From Chloroflexota bacterium (GTDB lineage: Bacteria; Chloroflexota; Limnocylindria; Limnocylindrales; CSP1-4): a stretch of DNA of 32,110 nucleotides. The position numbers were made by a program, and so were the translations under genes. This document shows, piece by piece, positions 15,965-23,370 of the stretch (its first letter is position 1; every line of letters begins with the position of its first letter). The stretch is from contig PMLK01000081.1 in assembly GCA_003158875.1 (NCBI GenBank), positions 26,173 to 58,282 of the forward strand. Direction: 5' to 3'. Below the pieces are notes generated by a model. It ran no database searches, was not told the origin of the DNA, and saw only the letters and a program-made list of their open reading frames with translations.

Positions 15965-16297
15965 ATGGTCAAAGTTCGCAAGGCCGATCCGGCCCTAATG
16001 GACAAGGCAAGCCAGCGACCGCGAGAGCTGAGCCCGGCGGCTCGCGAGCGCGAACAGCAGCAGCGGCAATTCAAGAAACTGATCGCTCAACTCACGGGGC
16101 CGGACCAGGTCTTCGAGGTACGGCTCGACCCAAATGAGAAGCCGATCACGATTCGGCAGCGGCTTCTGCGGGTTGCCGGTGATGCCAACGTGGAAATAGC
16201 CGTTCGAAAACACGGCGATGGATTCCTGGTCGGGCTGCTCACACCTGAGCGACGGACGAACCGTGGCCGCAAAGCATCCGGTACGCCCTCAGCCTGA
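15965..16297 (+). CDS. Small basic protein of unknown function
   Basis: 110 residues. I chose ATG 15965 because GGAGAGG lies about 7 nt before it; an upstream in-frame ATG at 15929 would add 12 residues but lacks such a site. The N-terminal 45 residues are charged and Gln/Arg-rich, probably helical (AAREREQQQRQFKKLIAQL). The rest has alternating beta-like character (FEVRLDPNEKPITIRQRLLR, then EIAVRKHGDGFLVGLL), and the end is basic (ERRTNRGRK). No family recognised; the compact basic fold could bind nucleic acid, but that is speculation. It stands 30 nt before the next gene and is probably co-transcribed with it. Confidence 0.75.
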   Translation: MVKVRKADPALMDKASQRPRELSPAAREREQQQRQFKKLIAQLTGPDQVFEVRLDPNEKPITIRQRLLRVAGDANVEIAVRKHGDGFLVGLLTPERRTNRGRKASGTPSA

Positions 16298-16327
16298 CGA
16301 CGACCGGACGCGCCTCAATGGGCTGAC

Positions 16328-17599
16328 GTGATGGATGAATCGGGCTCGCGCAAATATGTTTCGCCATCGCCCCCGGTGATCGACGACAACCTGTCCGAAA
16401 GTGCGGGCGGGCGTCGCCGCGTGGTCGAGATACGGTGCGGTTTCGCCGAGCTGGCAAGGCGCGAGGCCGACATGCTCGCGGCCCGCGCCACCGCCATGAA
16501 AGCCCGGTACGCCGAACAGCTGGACGTCGTGGCGAAGGCAGAAGCTGCCGCTTCTGAGGGCTCGACGCAGGTCGCCAAGGAAGAAGCCCACCGCAAGTAC
16601 CGGGCCGTCGTGACCGTGTCGCGCACTCACACTCAGGTCGAGACCGCGGCGAGAGAGTGGCTGGAGGCGATCAACCGCATCAACGCTCAGGCCCGCCTGA
16701 TCGAAAGCAGCCTGACCCGAGAGCGAGCGACGGCGAACGCCATGCGGGCGCAACTGGTCGAAGTGATGGAGAGGGCTGAGTCCGGCGCAACGATGGCCGA
16801 CCAGGCGATCGTGGCCTGCCGGGCGGCCGAGGCGGCGCTGGAAGCGGAACGCGACGCTGCCAGCCTTGAGGCAGACTCGACACCGATGCCCGCGGGCGTA
16901 CCCGATGGACCGGTGGCCACGGCCGACGCCGCCGCTCCACCGCCGGCCGCACCGCAGGCGGCTCCCCTCGCACTTTCGGTTGCGCCGGTCACGATCCCTG
17001 AAGAGCCGCAGAATTCCGATTGGCTGGTCATCGACCTCAAGTCGCCGCAACCTCAAGTCGTCACTCGGCTGTTGCGCCGCGACCGCCATGTGATGGCCAC
17101 GCTCGTTGAGAGGCTAGCCGGAAGCGATGTCGCGGCTCGGAGCTGTTGGCAGCTGTTGCTCTCCAACTTCGTCGATGCCGTGGTTGGCGTCGCCATCGAA
17201 GATGCGGCCCTCGAGTTGGACACTGCCAATGAGTTCTGGAGCCAGTTCACGCCGGATGAGGCATGTGCCGTCGCTCACGGCCTGGCCGCGCTTGGGTTCC
17301 GCTTCGACGGATTCGGTTCCTTCGCCGGCGGCCGCATCCCCTCTCGCCGCGACCTCGCCATGGCCGTGGGTTCGGCCGGGCTCCTCCCGGTTCGAGTCAG
17401 ACATTGGCCGGACCCGGAAGACGCCGCGTTCCTCTTTAGGGGAGCGCGTGCGGCCGCGGACACGTTCATCGCGTCCGAAGCCCCGGCCCTGACTCTGGGT
17501 GAGCTGGTTCGGCTGCTCGGCAGGCGGGCGGAGCCGCTCGCCGATCTCTGGAACGAGTGGGATCGGATTCGGCCGCTTTTGTTCCTGACGACGCTATAG
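16328..17599 (+). CDS. Coiled-coil protein of unknown function
   Basis: 423 residues from GTG 16328 (ATG 16331 follows directly and is equally possible). Residues about 37-180 are almost continuous charged helix, rich in Ala/Glu/Arg and likely coiled coil. An Ala/Pro linker (about 187-225) leads to a globular C-terminal domain (about 235-423) with several Trp and alternating helices (SDWLVIDLKSPQPQVVTRLL, then FTPDEACAVAHGLAALGFRF). No signal peptide, membrane segment or known motif was found. No clear Shine-Dalgarno is present and the gap to the previous gene is 30 nt, so translation may depend on it. The stop overlaps the opposite-strand deacetylase stop within the palindrome CTATAG. Confidence 0.75.
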   Translation: MMDESGSRKYVSPSPPVIDDNLSESAGGRRRVVEIRCGFAELARREADMLAARATAMKARYAEQLDVVAKAEAAASEGSTQVAKEEAHRKYRAVVTVSRTHTQVETAAREWLEAINRINAQARLIESSLTRERATANAMRAQLVEVMERAESGATMADQAIVACRAAEAALEAERDAASLEADSTPMPAGVPDGPVATADAAAPPPAAPQAAPLALSVAPVTIPEEPQNSDWLVIDLKSPQPQVVTRLLRRDRHVMATLVERLAGSDVAARSCWQLLLSNFVDAVVGVAIEDAALELDTANEFWSQFTPDEACAVAHGLAALGFRFDGFGSFAGGRIPSRRDLAMAVGSAGLLPVRVRHWPDPEDAAFLFRGARAAADTFIASEAPALTLGELVRLLGRRAEPLADLWNEWDRIRPLLFLTTL

Positions 17600-18373
17600 G
17601 GCAGCGGCGCTTCGGTCGGCCGGCAGGTTGGCGGGCGCGGGATCCTGGTCTATTACCACGACCCGATATGGTTCGGCGGCAGCCACTCCCAGCCGGGCGC
17701 CGGCATCCGCCATCCGCGTCCGCACCCGATTGAATACCGCTTCGGCGTCGTGGATCTGGCTGGCATGGCAGCGCAGCGCGGCGATCTTGCGGTCGACCGT
17801 GGCGGTCACGTCCAGCCAGGTGTTCGGCTGATTCGACCACACGAGGTAGAGCCGCCGGACCTTGTGAATGGCCAGGCCGCTCTTGGCCAGCCACGGAAAC
17901 GCCATGGGGTTGCGGGCGGCCGGGTAGACGGCATCGACTGCGGCCATCCCAGCGGCGCGGTGGTCGGTGTGATTGATGCCGCCGCCGTTGTGAATAACGA
18001 CTTCGGGATCGCCGCATATCACGGCGTCCGGCCGGAAGGTGCGGATCTCCTTTACGAGCATCTCCCGCAGCGGCAGATCGTTGACAAGGGCTCCGTCCGG
18101 TTGATGGAGGAAGGACACGCCGGCATAGCCCACGATCTTCGCGGCTTCGCGCTGCTCCTCCTCGCGGGCTCGAGCCAGCTCCAGCGGGTTCAGGTTTGGG
18201 TCTTCGCTGCCCGCGTCGCCCGAGGTGCAGCAGACCAGCCAGCCCTCGGATCCGGCGTCGATCCAGGCCGCCGCGGTGGCTGCCGGCCCGAAGTCGGCAT
18301 CGTCCGGGTGGGCGACGATGACCATGAACCTGTCCGGCCGCCAGCCGTCCGTTTTGGGCGTCTCTTCCGTCAT
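17594..18373 (-). CDS. PIG-L/LmbE family deacetylase
   Basis: 259 residues from ATG 18373; GGAGG lies 11 nt upstream, and longer frames lack homology-like sequence. The zinc motif AHPDDADFG (about 21-29) and the second metal or catalytic segment NHTDHRAAG are both present, as in MshB, LmbE and PIG-L de-N-acetylases. Members hydrolyse N-acetylglucosamine-type amides, for example in mycothiol, bacillithiol or glycan metabolism; the substrate here cannot be told, since no thiol-biosynthesis partner is adjacent. It lies downstream of bcp on the same strand with a 217-bp gap containing a strong hairpin, so it is probably transcribed separately. Confidence 0.92.
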   Translation of the reverse strand: MTEETPKTDGWRPDRFMVIVAHPDDADFGPAATAAAWIDAGSEGWLVCCTSGDAGSEDPNLNPLELARAREEEQREAAKIVGYAGVSFLHQPDGALVNDLPLREMLVKEIRTFRPDAVICGDPEVVIHNGGGINHTDHRAAGMAAVDAVYPAARNPMAFPWLAKSGLAIHKVRRLYLVWSNQPNTWLDVTATVDRKIAALRCHASQIHDAEAVFNRVRTRMADAGARLGVAAAEPYRVVVIDQDPAPANLPADRSAAAL

Positions 18374-18491
18374 AAACCCGTGTTCCTCCGAGGATTTCTC
18401 GTTGTCGTCTGGCAACGCCCGGCCTCTCGCCCTCGTAAAAGGCACTTGTGGGGCGAATCCAGTCTTTCGCAATCGCGCTATCATGCCGCCC

Positions 18492-18527
18492 GAGGCTTCG
18501 CTCGTCTCCCCCCACGGGCGAAGCCTC
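18492..18527 (-). terminator. Hairpin downstream of bcp, likely terminator or RNA 3' end
   Basis: GAGGCTTCGC (18492-18501) and GCGAAGCCTC (18518-18527) form a perfect 10-bp stem with a 16-nt loop, 64 bp past the bcp stop. There is no T-run, so intrinsic termination is uncertain; it may stabilise the bcp mRNA or act with other factors. Confidence 0.5.
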
Positions 18528-18590
18528 TCTCTGTGCCCCAGACCCTCAGGATCCGCTCGAGCCTCGCGAATGGCTCCGCCCACGCTCCGG

Positions 18591-19076
18591 TCAGGCGGGC
18601 GTTCCTCGCAAGGCCGTCAAGGCGGCCAGGACCTCGACGGCGTGATCTTCCGGCTTGACCTTGGGCCAGACATGCGCGACCCGACCATCCGGCCCGACCA
18701 AGAAGCTGGACCGGATGATGCCCATGTACGTCTTGCCGTAGTTCGTCTTCTCGCCCCAGGCGCCGTAACGCTCGGCGACGGCGTGGTCCTCGTCGGCGAG
18801 CAACGTGAAGGGCAGGCCGTACTTGGCTCGGAACGCGGCCTTACTGGCGGGTCCTTGCGGGCTGAGGCCCCAGACCTCCGTGTCCGCGGCCTTGAATGGG
18901 GCGTCATTGTCGCGGAACGAGCAAGCCTCTTTAGTGCAGCCCGGCGTGTCGTCGGCGGGGTAGAAATACACCACGGTGAAGTGGCCGTGGCGGTCGGAGA
19001 CGCGGTGAGCCGTCCCGGTGTCGTCGCGGAGCTCGAATTCGGGGGCGAGCTCTCCCACCTTCGGCATGGCACTCAT
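18591..19076 (-). CDS. bcp: Thioredoxin-dependent peroxiredoxin, Bcp/PrxQ type
   Basis: 161 residues. The thioredoxin-fold motif VVYFYPADDTPGCTKEACSF holds the peroxidatic Cys-47 and, five residues on, the resolving Cys-52, giving the atypical two-Cys PrxQ mechanism. It reduces hydrogen peroxide and lipid or alkyl hydroperoxides in the cytoplasm using thioredoxin. The remaining conserved segments (WGLSPQGPASKAAFRAKYGL, then FTLLADED) fit the family, and the length is normal. TAGGCT ends exactly 6 nt before the ATG with no Shine-Dalgarno site, suggesting a leaderless mRNA. An internal ATG at residue 4 is an alternative start. Confidence 0.96.
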   Translation of the reverse strand: MSAMPKVGELAPEFELRDDTGTAHRVSDRHGHFTVVYFYPADDTPGCTKEACSFRDNDAPFKAADTEVWGLSPQGPASKAAFRAKYGLPFTLLADEDHAVAERYGAWGEKTNYGKTYMGIIRSSFLVGPDGRVAHVWPKVKPEDHAVEVLAALTALRGTPA

Positions 19077-19082
19077 AACTGC

Positions 19083-19088
19083 AGCCTA
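19083..19088 (-). promoter_or_regulatory. Putative -10 box of leaderless bcp transcript
   Basis: TAGGCT on the minus strand, 6 nt before ATG 19076. It matches the arrangement of the genes starting at 5770, 23371, 24939 and 27215. Confidence 0.45.
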
Positions 19089-19160
19089 GCAGGGACGGTG
19101 ACTGAGGCGGCGTGATCGAGCGGCTGGTAGCGGAACGCACCACCGGCGGCGCGACAATAT

Positions 19161-19946
19161 TCAGCGGCCGGCGGTCAGAGCTGCGACGGCGACCAGTGAG
19201 GCGACGGCGATCGTCAGCCAGTCGCGCCACGAAACCTTCAACTCGCGGAAGTGGGTTCGCCGGATGCCACTGTCGAAGCCGCGCGCATCCATCGCCAGGG
19301 CGAGGCGCTCCGCACCTCGAATAGCGGCCACGAGCATCACCACGAGCCTGTCGCCGGCGGCGCGGATCCGACTCGCGGGCCCGCCGGAGCTCAGGCCTCG
19401 CAAGCGGCGGGCGGCACCGATGATCGCCCAGTCGTCGGCCATGAACGGCGCCACTCGCATGGCGCCCAGAGTGCCATAGGCGAATCTGTCGGGAACGTGC
19501 CACTGCTGGACCAGGGAGTCGGCCATCTGCGTGGGGTCGGACGGGCCGAAGACGAGCAGGGTCGCGAGGGCGATGACGACGACGCGAAGCCCGATGGCCA
19601 GGCCGCCAGTGACAGCCGGGGCAGTTATGCGCACGGGTCCGAATTGGAACAGGGCATCGAGCGATCGATCGCCGTTGGCGCCGGCGAAGAGAATCGAGAA
19701 GAAGGTCAGGCTTGCGATCGCGAATCCGAGCGGAGCCAGGCGTCGCGGGATGCGGCGCAGCGGCAAGCCCGACCACAGGACGATGGCGATCACAGCGGCG
19801 ACGGACAGCCGGATCGGCACGACCGGGTCCAGCGTCACGATCGAGGCCACGAGCCAGATCGAGCCCGCGACGAGGCGGGCCGCCGGCGTGACTCGAGTCA
19901 GGAACGCGGGGCGGATCGGTCCCAGCGGAGCCGGCATGAAGCTCAT
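19161..19946 (-). CDS. ykoC: ECF transporter transmembrane (T) component, YkoC-like
   Basis: 261 residues from ATG 19946, whose ATGA overlaps the stop of the ATPase gene. There are about five hydrophobic segments and the cytoplasmic coupling motifs of EcfT proteins: ADSLVQQWHVPDRFAYGTLG, the basic ARRLRGL segment and the Ala-Arg-Gly motif in AMDARGFDSG. In energy-coupling-factor importers this subunit links the ATPases to the substrate-binding S component. It ends the thiamine operon and is the T partner of the YkoE-like and YkoD-like proteins encoded upstream. Confidence 0.92.
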   Translation of the reverse strand: MSFMPAPLGPIRPAFLTRVTPAARLVAGSIWLVASIVTLDPVVPIRLSVAAVIAIVLWSGLPLRRIPRRLAPLGFAIASLTFFSILFAGANGDRSLDALFQFGPVRITAPAVTGGLAIGLRVVVIALATLLVFGPSDPTQMADSLVQQWHVPDRFAYGTLGAMRVAPFMADDWAIIGAARRLRGLSSGGPASRIRAAGDRLVVMLVAAIRGAERLALAMDARGFDSGIRRTHFRELKVSWRDWLTIAVASLVAVAALTAGR

Positions 19947-21700
19947 CGAGTCTGCCCCGCGGCTGGTTTCGGGGCGGTTTCCGTGGCGGTTTCCGTGGCC
20001 ACTCCGGCACGCCATGGCGCGGCGGGCGTGTAGGGTGGCTCCGCGAGAAAGCGGTCCGGCGACCCGTCGAAGACGACGCGGCCGTGCTCCAGGGCCACTA
20101 CCCGGTCGCAGTGGGGGAGCAGTCGAGGGTCGTGCGTGGCGAGCAGCTGGGTCTGGCCGGTGGCCCGCATGGCGTCCAGCAGCGTCATCACCGCGCCGGT
20201 GCCACGACGATCGAGACCGAATGTGGGCTCGTCCAGCAGCACCACAGCCGGCGGCCGAAGCGCCAGTGCGGCAAGGCTGAGTCGTCTCTGCTCGCCCTGG
20301 CTCAGCCGGAACGGATCCTGATCGGCAAGGTGCCCGAGACCGAACTGGGCGAGCACGCCGTCCGCGTCGGGGGGCACGGAACCGGGTCCGGCGGAAGTGC
20401 GACGGCGGCCGACGGCGGTGTGGCCTTGCGGATCCCGATCCTGGTTCCGATCCTGAGCCGCCAGCTCCGAGGCGGCGACCTCGTCGCGCGCCGTCCTGGC
20501 CACGAACCCCAGCTCGGGGTCCTGGAAAACAAGCCCGATCCGGACGGCGATCTCGTTCGATCGGAGTCTCGCCGGGTCTCGGAACTTCTCGGCCGCTTCA
20601 GCTTCACCTGCCGCCGGCAAGGCCCGCAACCCAACCGAGCCCCGGTTCGGTCGTCGCAGGCCGCACAGGGCGAAGAGCAGCGTCGACTTGCCGCTGCCGT
20701 TCGGGCCGACGATGGCGATCCGTTCGCCGGCTCGCGCCTCGATCGAGAGTCCGTCCACGGCGCTGTGCACGCCCGACTCGATGGTGTAGTCGACGCCGAG
20801 ATCGACTGCCCGCAGCAGCACCGGCGCCCCGCTCGACATCGACGGCGGCTTGGCGATTGCGGCCCCCGCGCCGCCCGCCCCCGCGCCGCCCGCCCCCGCG
20901 CCGCGTCCCGTCATATCCGCGCCTTCCCAGGCGCGGGGCACCCAGGCGCCGCTGCGCTCGAGCAGATCGACCGCATCCCTGCCCACCGAATCGGCTGGGG
21001 CGAACGCCATCTGCCGACCCTCATCGTCGATCAGCAGGACGTCGTCGGCCAGTGGCAGGGCGGCCTCGAGCCGGTGCTCGATCAAGACGATCGTGTGCTG
21101 TCGGCGCCGGGCCAGCGCCGCCAGCTGTTCGAGCGTGTCGTACATGCCGGGCGGGTCGAGGTTGGCGGTAGGTTCGTCGAAGACGAGCAGGCTCGGTTCG
21201 GCCGCCAGCACGTCGGCAATGGCGAGGCGCTGCTTCTCGCCACCGGACAGAGTGCCCGTGGCCCGCGACTCGAAGCCCGTCAGCCCAACTTGACCGAGTG
21301 CGATCGGCACCCTCGCCTGCATATCGGCCCTCGGCCAGCCGCGGTTCTCCAGCCCGAACGCGACCTCGTCGTCGACACGGGCCATCACCAGCTGGCAGTC
21401 CGGGTCCTGGAACACGAGCCCGACGCGTTCGCCCAGGAATCGGGCGGGGGTCGACGCCACGTTCATCTCGCCGATGCGCAGCACACCCTGCCAGATGCCC
21501 GGTAGGGTGTGAGGTACCAGCCCGGTCAGAGCGCGGGCGAGCGTGCTCTTACCCGAGCCCGACGGCCCCAGCACGAGCAGCGTTCGCCCCGGTTCCAGCC
21601 TGAAGGTGATGTCCGCAAGCGCCGGTCTGGGTCGACCGGCATACGTCCAGCGGAGTCCGATCGCCTCTACGGCGGGGGGACCCGAGCGCGGCGAGGTCAC
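19943..21700 (-). CDS. ykoD: ECF transporter fused double ATPase (A1-A2), YkoD-like
   Basis: 585 residues from GTG 21700, overlapping the S-component stop by 4 nt. Two ABC ATPase domains lie in tandem. The first has Walker A GPSGSGKST (45-53), signature LSGGEKQR and Walker B LLVFDEPTANLD. The second has GPNGSGKST, signature LSQGEQRR and VVLLDEPTFGLD. They are joined by a Gly/Ala-rich linker encoded by a 15-bp tandem repeat, and the second half has a polar insertion of about 40 residues before its signature (DRNQDRDPQGHTAVG). It hydrolyses ATP to drive uptake of thiamine or its hydroxymethylpyrimidine precursor with the YkoE-like and YkoC-like subunits. The tail is low complexity. Confidence 0.94.
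   Translation of the reverse strand: MTSPRSGPPAVEAIGLRWTYAGRPRPALADITFRLEPGRTLLVLGPSGSGKSTLARALTGLVPHTLPGIWQGVLRIGEMNVASTPARFLGERVGLVFQDPDCQLVMARVDDEVAFGLENRGWPRADMQARVPIALGQVGLTGFESRATGTLSGGEKQRLAIADVLAAEPSLLVFDEPTANLDPPGMYDTLEQLAALARRRQHTIVLIEHRLEAALPLADDVLLIDDEGRQMAFAPADSVGRDAVDLLERSGAWVPRAWEGADMTGRGAGAGGAGAGGAGAAIAKPPSMSSGAPVLLRAVDLGVDYTIESGVHSAVDGLSIEARAGERIAIVGPNGSGKSTLLFALCGLRRPNRGSVGLRALPAAGEAEAAEKFRDPARLRSNEIAVRIGLVFQDPELGFVARTARDEVAASELAAQDRNQDRDPQGHTAVGRRRTSAGPGSVPPDADGVLAQFGLGHLADQDPFRLSQGEQRRLSLAALALRPPAVVLLDEPTFGLDRRGTGAVMTLLDAMRATGQTQLLATHDPRLLPHCDRVVALEHGRVVFDGSPDRFLAEPPYTPAAPWRAGVATETATETAPKPAAGQTR
20862..20905. repeat. 15-bp tandem repeat encoding the inter-ATPase linker
   Basis: Nearly three copies of GCCCCCGCGCCGCCC (20862-20876, 20877-20891, 20892-20905, the last incomplete) encode Gly/Ala repeats between the two ATPase domains. 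Copy number may vary among strains. Confidence 0.8.
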
Positions 21701-22284
21701 TCGCCGGACTTGAATGCCCCGAGCGCACCTGTGCGACGCAGAGAGCGGACCAGCAACCATCCGCCGAGCCCTGCGATCACGGCGCCCGAAATCACCTCTA
21801 GAGCGGCAATGCCGAACTGAAGATCGGCCGTGTACGTGGCGAACCAGACCTGAAGGTCGTGCAGGGCTTCGCCGAGCCCGGCACCGGCGCCGGCGATGAA
21901 CGCCACGATCGGCCCGAAGCTGCGGTACATCACGAAACCGAAGACGATCTCGGCGCCGGCGCCCTGAACGAACCCGGACAGCAGCGTGTCGAGGCCCCAC
22001 TGGCTGCCCAGTGCGACGGAGATGATCGCCGCCACCATTTCGGCGAAGAGCGCGGCGCCGGGCTTGCGGACGATCAGCGGCGCCACAACCGCGGGCATGA
22101 CCCACATGCCGCTGACGACATATTCCCACGGCTCGCCCAGCGGCTTGAGCCACTCCCACACGTAGGCGTTCCAGGCGTAGAAGACGACGCCGAAGGCAAC
22201 CGCGATGATGGCTACGACGATGATGTCCACGGTCCGCCAGCGGCTCGACTCAGCCTTGGCGTTGACCGACAGAACGTTTGTCAC
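21697..22284 (-). CDS. ykoE: ECF transporter S component, YkoE-like (thiamine or hydroxymethylpyrimidine)
   Basis: 195 residues from GTG 22284, which overlaps the thiN stop by 4 nt and has GGAGGAA about 6 nt upstream. About five or six membrane helices are visible, with the YkoE-type pattern (FYAWNAYVWEWLKPL, then GMWVMPAVVAPLIVRKPGAA). This is the substrate-binding membrane subunit. In Bacillus subtilis the YkoEDC system handles thiamine or its pyrimidine moiety. The TPP riboswitch and adjacent thiamine kinase make that role very likely here. No YkoF-like soluble binding protein is encoded nearby. Confidence 0.93.
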   Translation of the reverse strand: MTNVLSVNAKAESSRWRTVDIIVVAIIAVAFGVVFYAWNAYVWEWLKPLGEPWEYVVSGMWVMPAVVAPLIVRKPGAALFAEMVAAIISVALGSQWGLDTLLSGFVQGAGAEIVFGFVMYRSFGPIVAFIAGAGAGLGEALHDLQVWFATYTADLQFGIAALEVISGAVIAGLGGWLLVRSLRRTGALGAFKSGE

Positions 22285-23003
22285 TTCGCTTCCTCCAGGC
22301 TTGATGGCACGGTTCTCGTTTCGACGATGAGCAGGCTGCCGCTGCGGAGCGTCACGCTCGCCTCGGCGGAAATTCGGACGTTGGACAGGCCCCGGGCCAG
22401 CCCGGGTTGGAGCGTCTCGTCGTTAAGCGGGTACTCCAGGCCGGCCGTCGTGACCCCGGCGGCCGCCGTGCCCCAGGGCAGGAGCGAGACGAGATCGCCG
22501 ATTGACCCCGGCAGGGGGCAAGTGGCCGGCGAGCCGTCCGCGGCCGGTGCCCGCAACAACCGAACCCTGGTGGTGCCGTCGAGCAATTCCACCTCGGCGG
22601 CCGCCGGATCGGGCAGCGCCAGCAATGCCACGTTCGCGAGAGCGTGATCGAGGCGCTCGCCGCCCAAGCCACCCAGGATCGTCACGTGGGTCGCTCCCCG
22701 CCGGAACGCGGCCAGGAGGGCCAGCTCCATGTCCGACTCGTCCTTGGCCACGGGCGATCGCTCGACGGTAATCCCGGCGGCGGCCACTTCGTCGAAACGG
22801 GCCGCGGGCAGCGAGTCGCCGTCGCCCACGAGCAGCTGGGGCCGCAACCCCAGGACCACGGCCTTGCTCCAACCGCCGTCGGCCGCGACGACGAGCGCGG
22901 CTTCGTCCAACCAACCGGGCCACGCTTCGTCGAGAGCGGCACGGTCCGGCACGGCGCCGTCACCCACGACGGTCGCTTGCAGCCCGCCGGCTCCACTCAG
23001 CAA
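22281..23003 (-). CDS. thiN: Thiamine pyrophosphokinase
   Basis: 240 residues. Family motifs are clear: VVAADGGWSKAVVLGLRP, the ATP/Mg site LLVGDGDSL, KDESDMELALLAA, and ILGGLGGERLDHALANVALL. It converts thiamine and ATP to thiamine pyrophosphate and AMP. The start is TTG 23003, with a perfect GGAGG 6 nt upstream (23010-23014), directly after the TPP riboswitch; the T of the start codon belongs to a T5 run that follows the regulatory hairpin. It is first in a four-gene operon with the ECF importer, so imported thiamine can be trapped by phosphorylation and the product feeds back on the leader. Confidence 0.95.
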   Translation of the reverse strand: MLSGAGGLQATVVGDGAVPDRAALDEAWPGWLDEAALVVAADGGWSKAVVLGLRPQLLVGDGDSLPAARFDEVAAAGITVERSPVAKDESDMELALLAAFRRGATHVTILGGLGGERLDHALANVALLALPDPAAAEVELLDGTTRVRLLRAPAADGSPATCPLPGSIGDLVSLLPWGTAAAGVTTAGLEYPLNDETLQPGLARGLSNVRISAEASVTLRSGSLLIVETRTVPSSLEEAK

Positions 23004-23006
23004 AAA

Positions 23007-23034
23007 GCACCTCCATCCACGTAGACAGAGGTGC
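23007..23034 (-). promoter_or_regulatory. Expression-platform hairpin of the TPP riboswitch (terminator and Shine-Dalgarno sequestrator)
   Basis: On the minus strand GCACCTC (23028-23034) and GAGGTGC (23007-23013) form a perfect 7-bp stem with a 14-nt loop. The right arm contains most of the thiN Shine-Dalgarno, and the hairpin is followed at once by TTTTTG. One structure can therefore both terminate transcription and hide the ribosome site. Confidence 0.65.
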
Positions 23035-23042
23035 GTCGATTT

Positions 23043-23132
23043 GGACTCCCTGCGCCGGCATTATCCGGATCAAGTTCCAAGGGTCTGCGGATGCACTCCG
23101 CACTCTCAGCGCCTCGCGGCGCTCCCCTGTCC
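23043..23132 (-). ncRNA. TPP (THI-box) riboswitch
   Basis: The minus strand shows the conserved core: GGGGAGCGCC, a GCGA-capped P3 stem (GCGCC/GGCGC), CTGAGAG, an optional short stem (TGCGGA/TCCGCA), ACCCTTGGAACTTGATC, then CGGATAATGCCGGCGCAGGGA. P1 is closed by GGAC (23129-23132) and GTCC (23043-23046). It binds thiamine pyrophosphate and should turn off the thiN-ykoEDC operon 40 nt downstream when the vitamin is plentiful. Confidence 0.95.
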
Positions 23133-23370
23133 GTCTTCTGTTGTGTTTCGACTCTACACCCTCTGACCCGGCTTCGGCCAGCGAAGCGTCGGTCGGGCCC
23201 GCCGGCGGACCGTCCGTCCCACCCTCTGCCGACCGCCGGTTCGGCGAGACGGAGCCAGAGCCGAGAGGCGGTCATCAACTTGAGGGACCGCGATTTGCCA
23301 CTGTTGCGCGAGGCAGGAGCGCCGATATCTTCATTAAGAAACGACAAGCAGGAATGGTAGATTTCGAAAC
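23133..23370. other. Divergent promoter region (thiamine operon / ybaK)
   Basis: The region separates the riboswitch from the rightward ybaK-like gene. TAGAGT on the minus strand (around 23150) is a possible -10 box for the riboswitch transcript, and TAGATT (23358-23363) serves the plus strand. No gene is apparent. Confidence 0.45.
23352..23363 (+). promoter_or_regulatory. Putative -10 box of leaderless ybaK-like transcript
   Basis: TAGATT (23358-23363) ends 7 nt before GTG 23371. A TTAAGA, four of six bases like a -35, lies about 18 bp upstream. No Shine-Dalgarno site is present. Confidence 0.45.
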
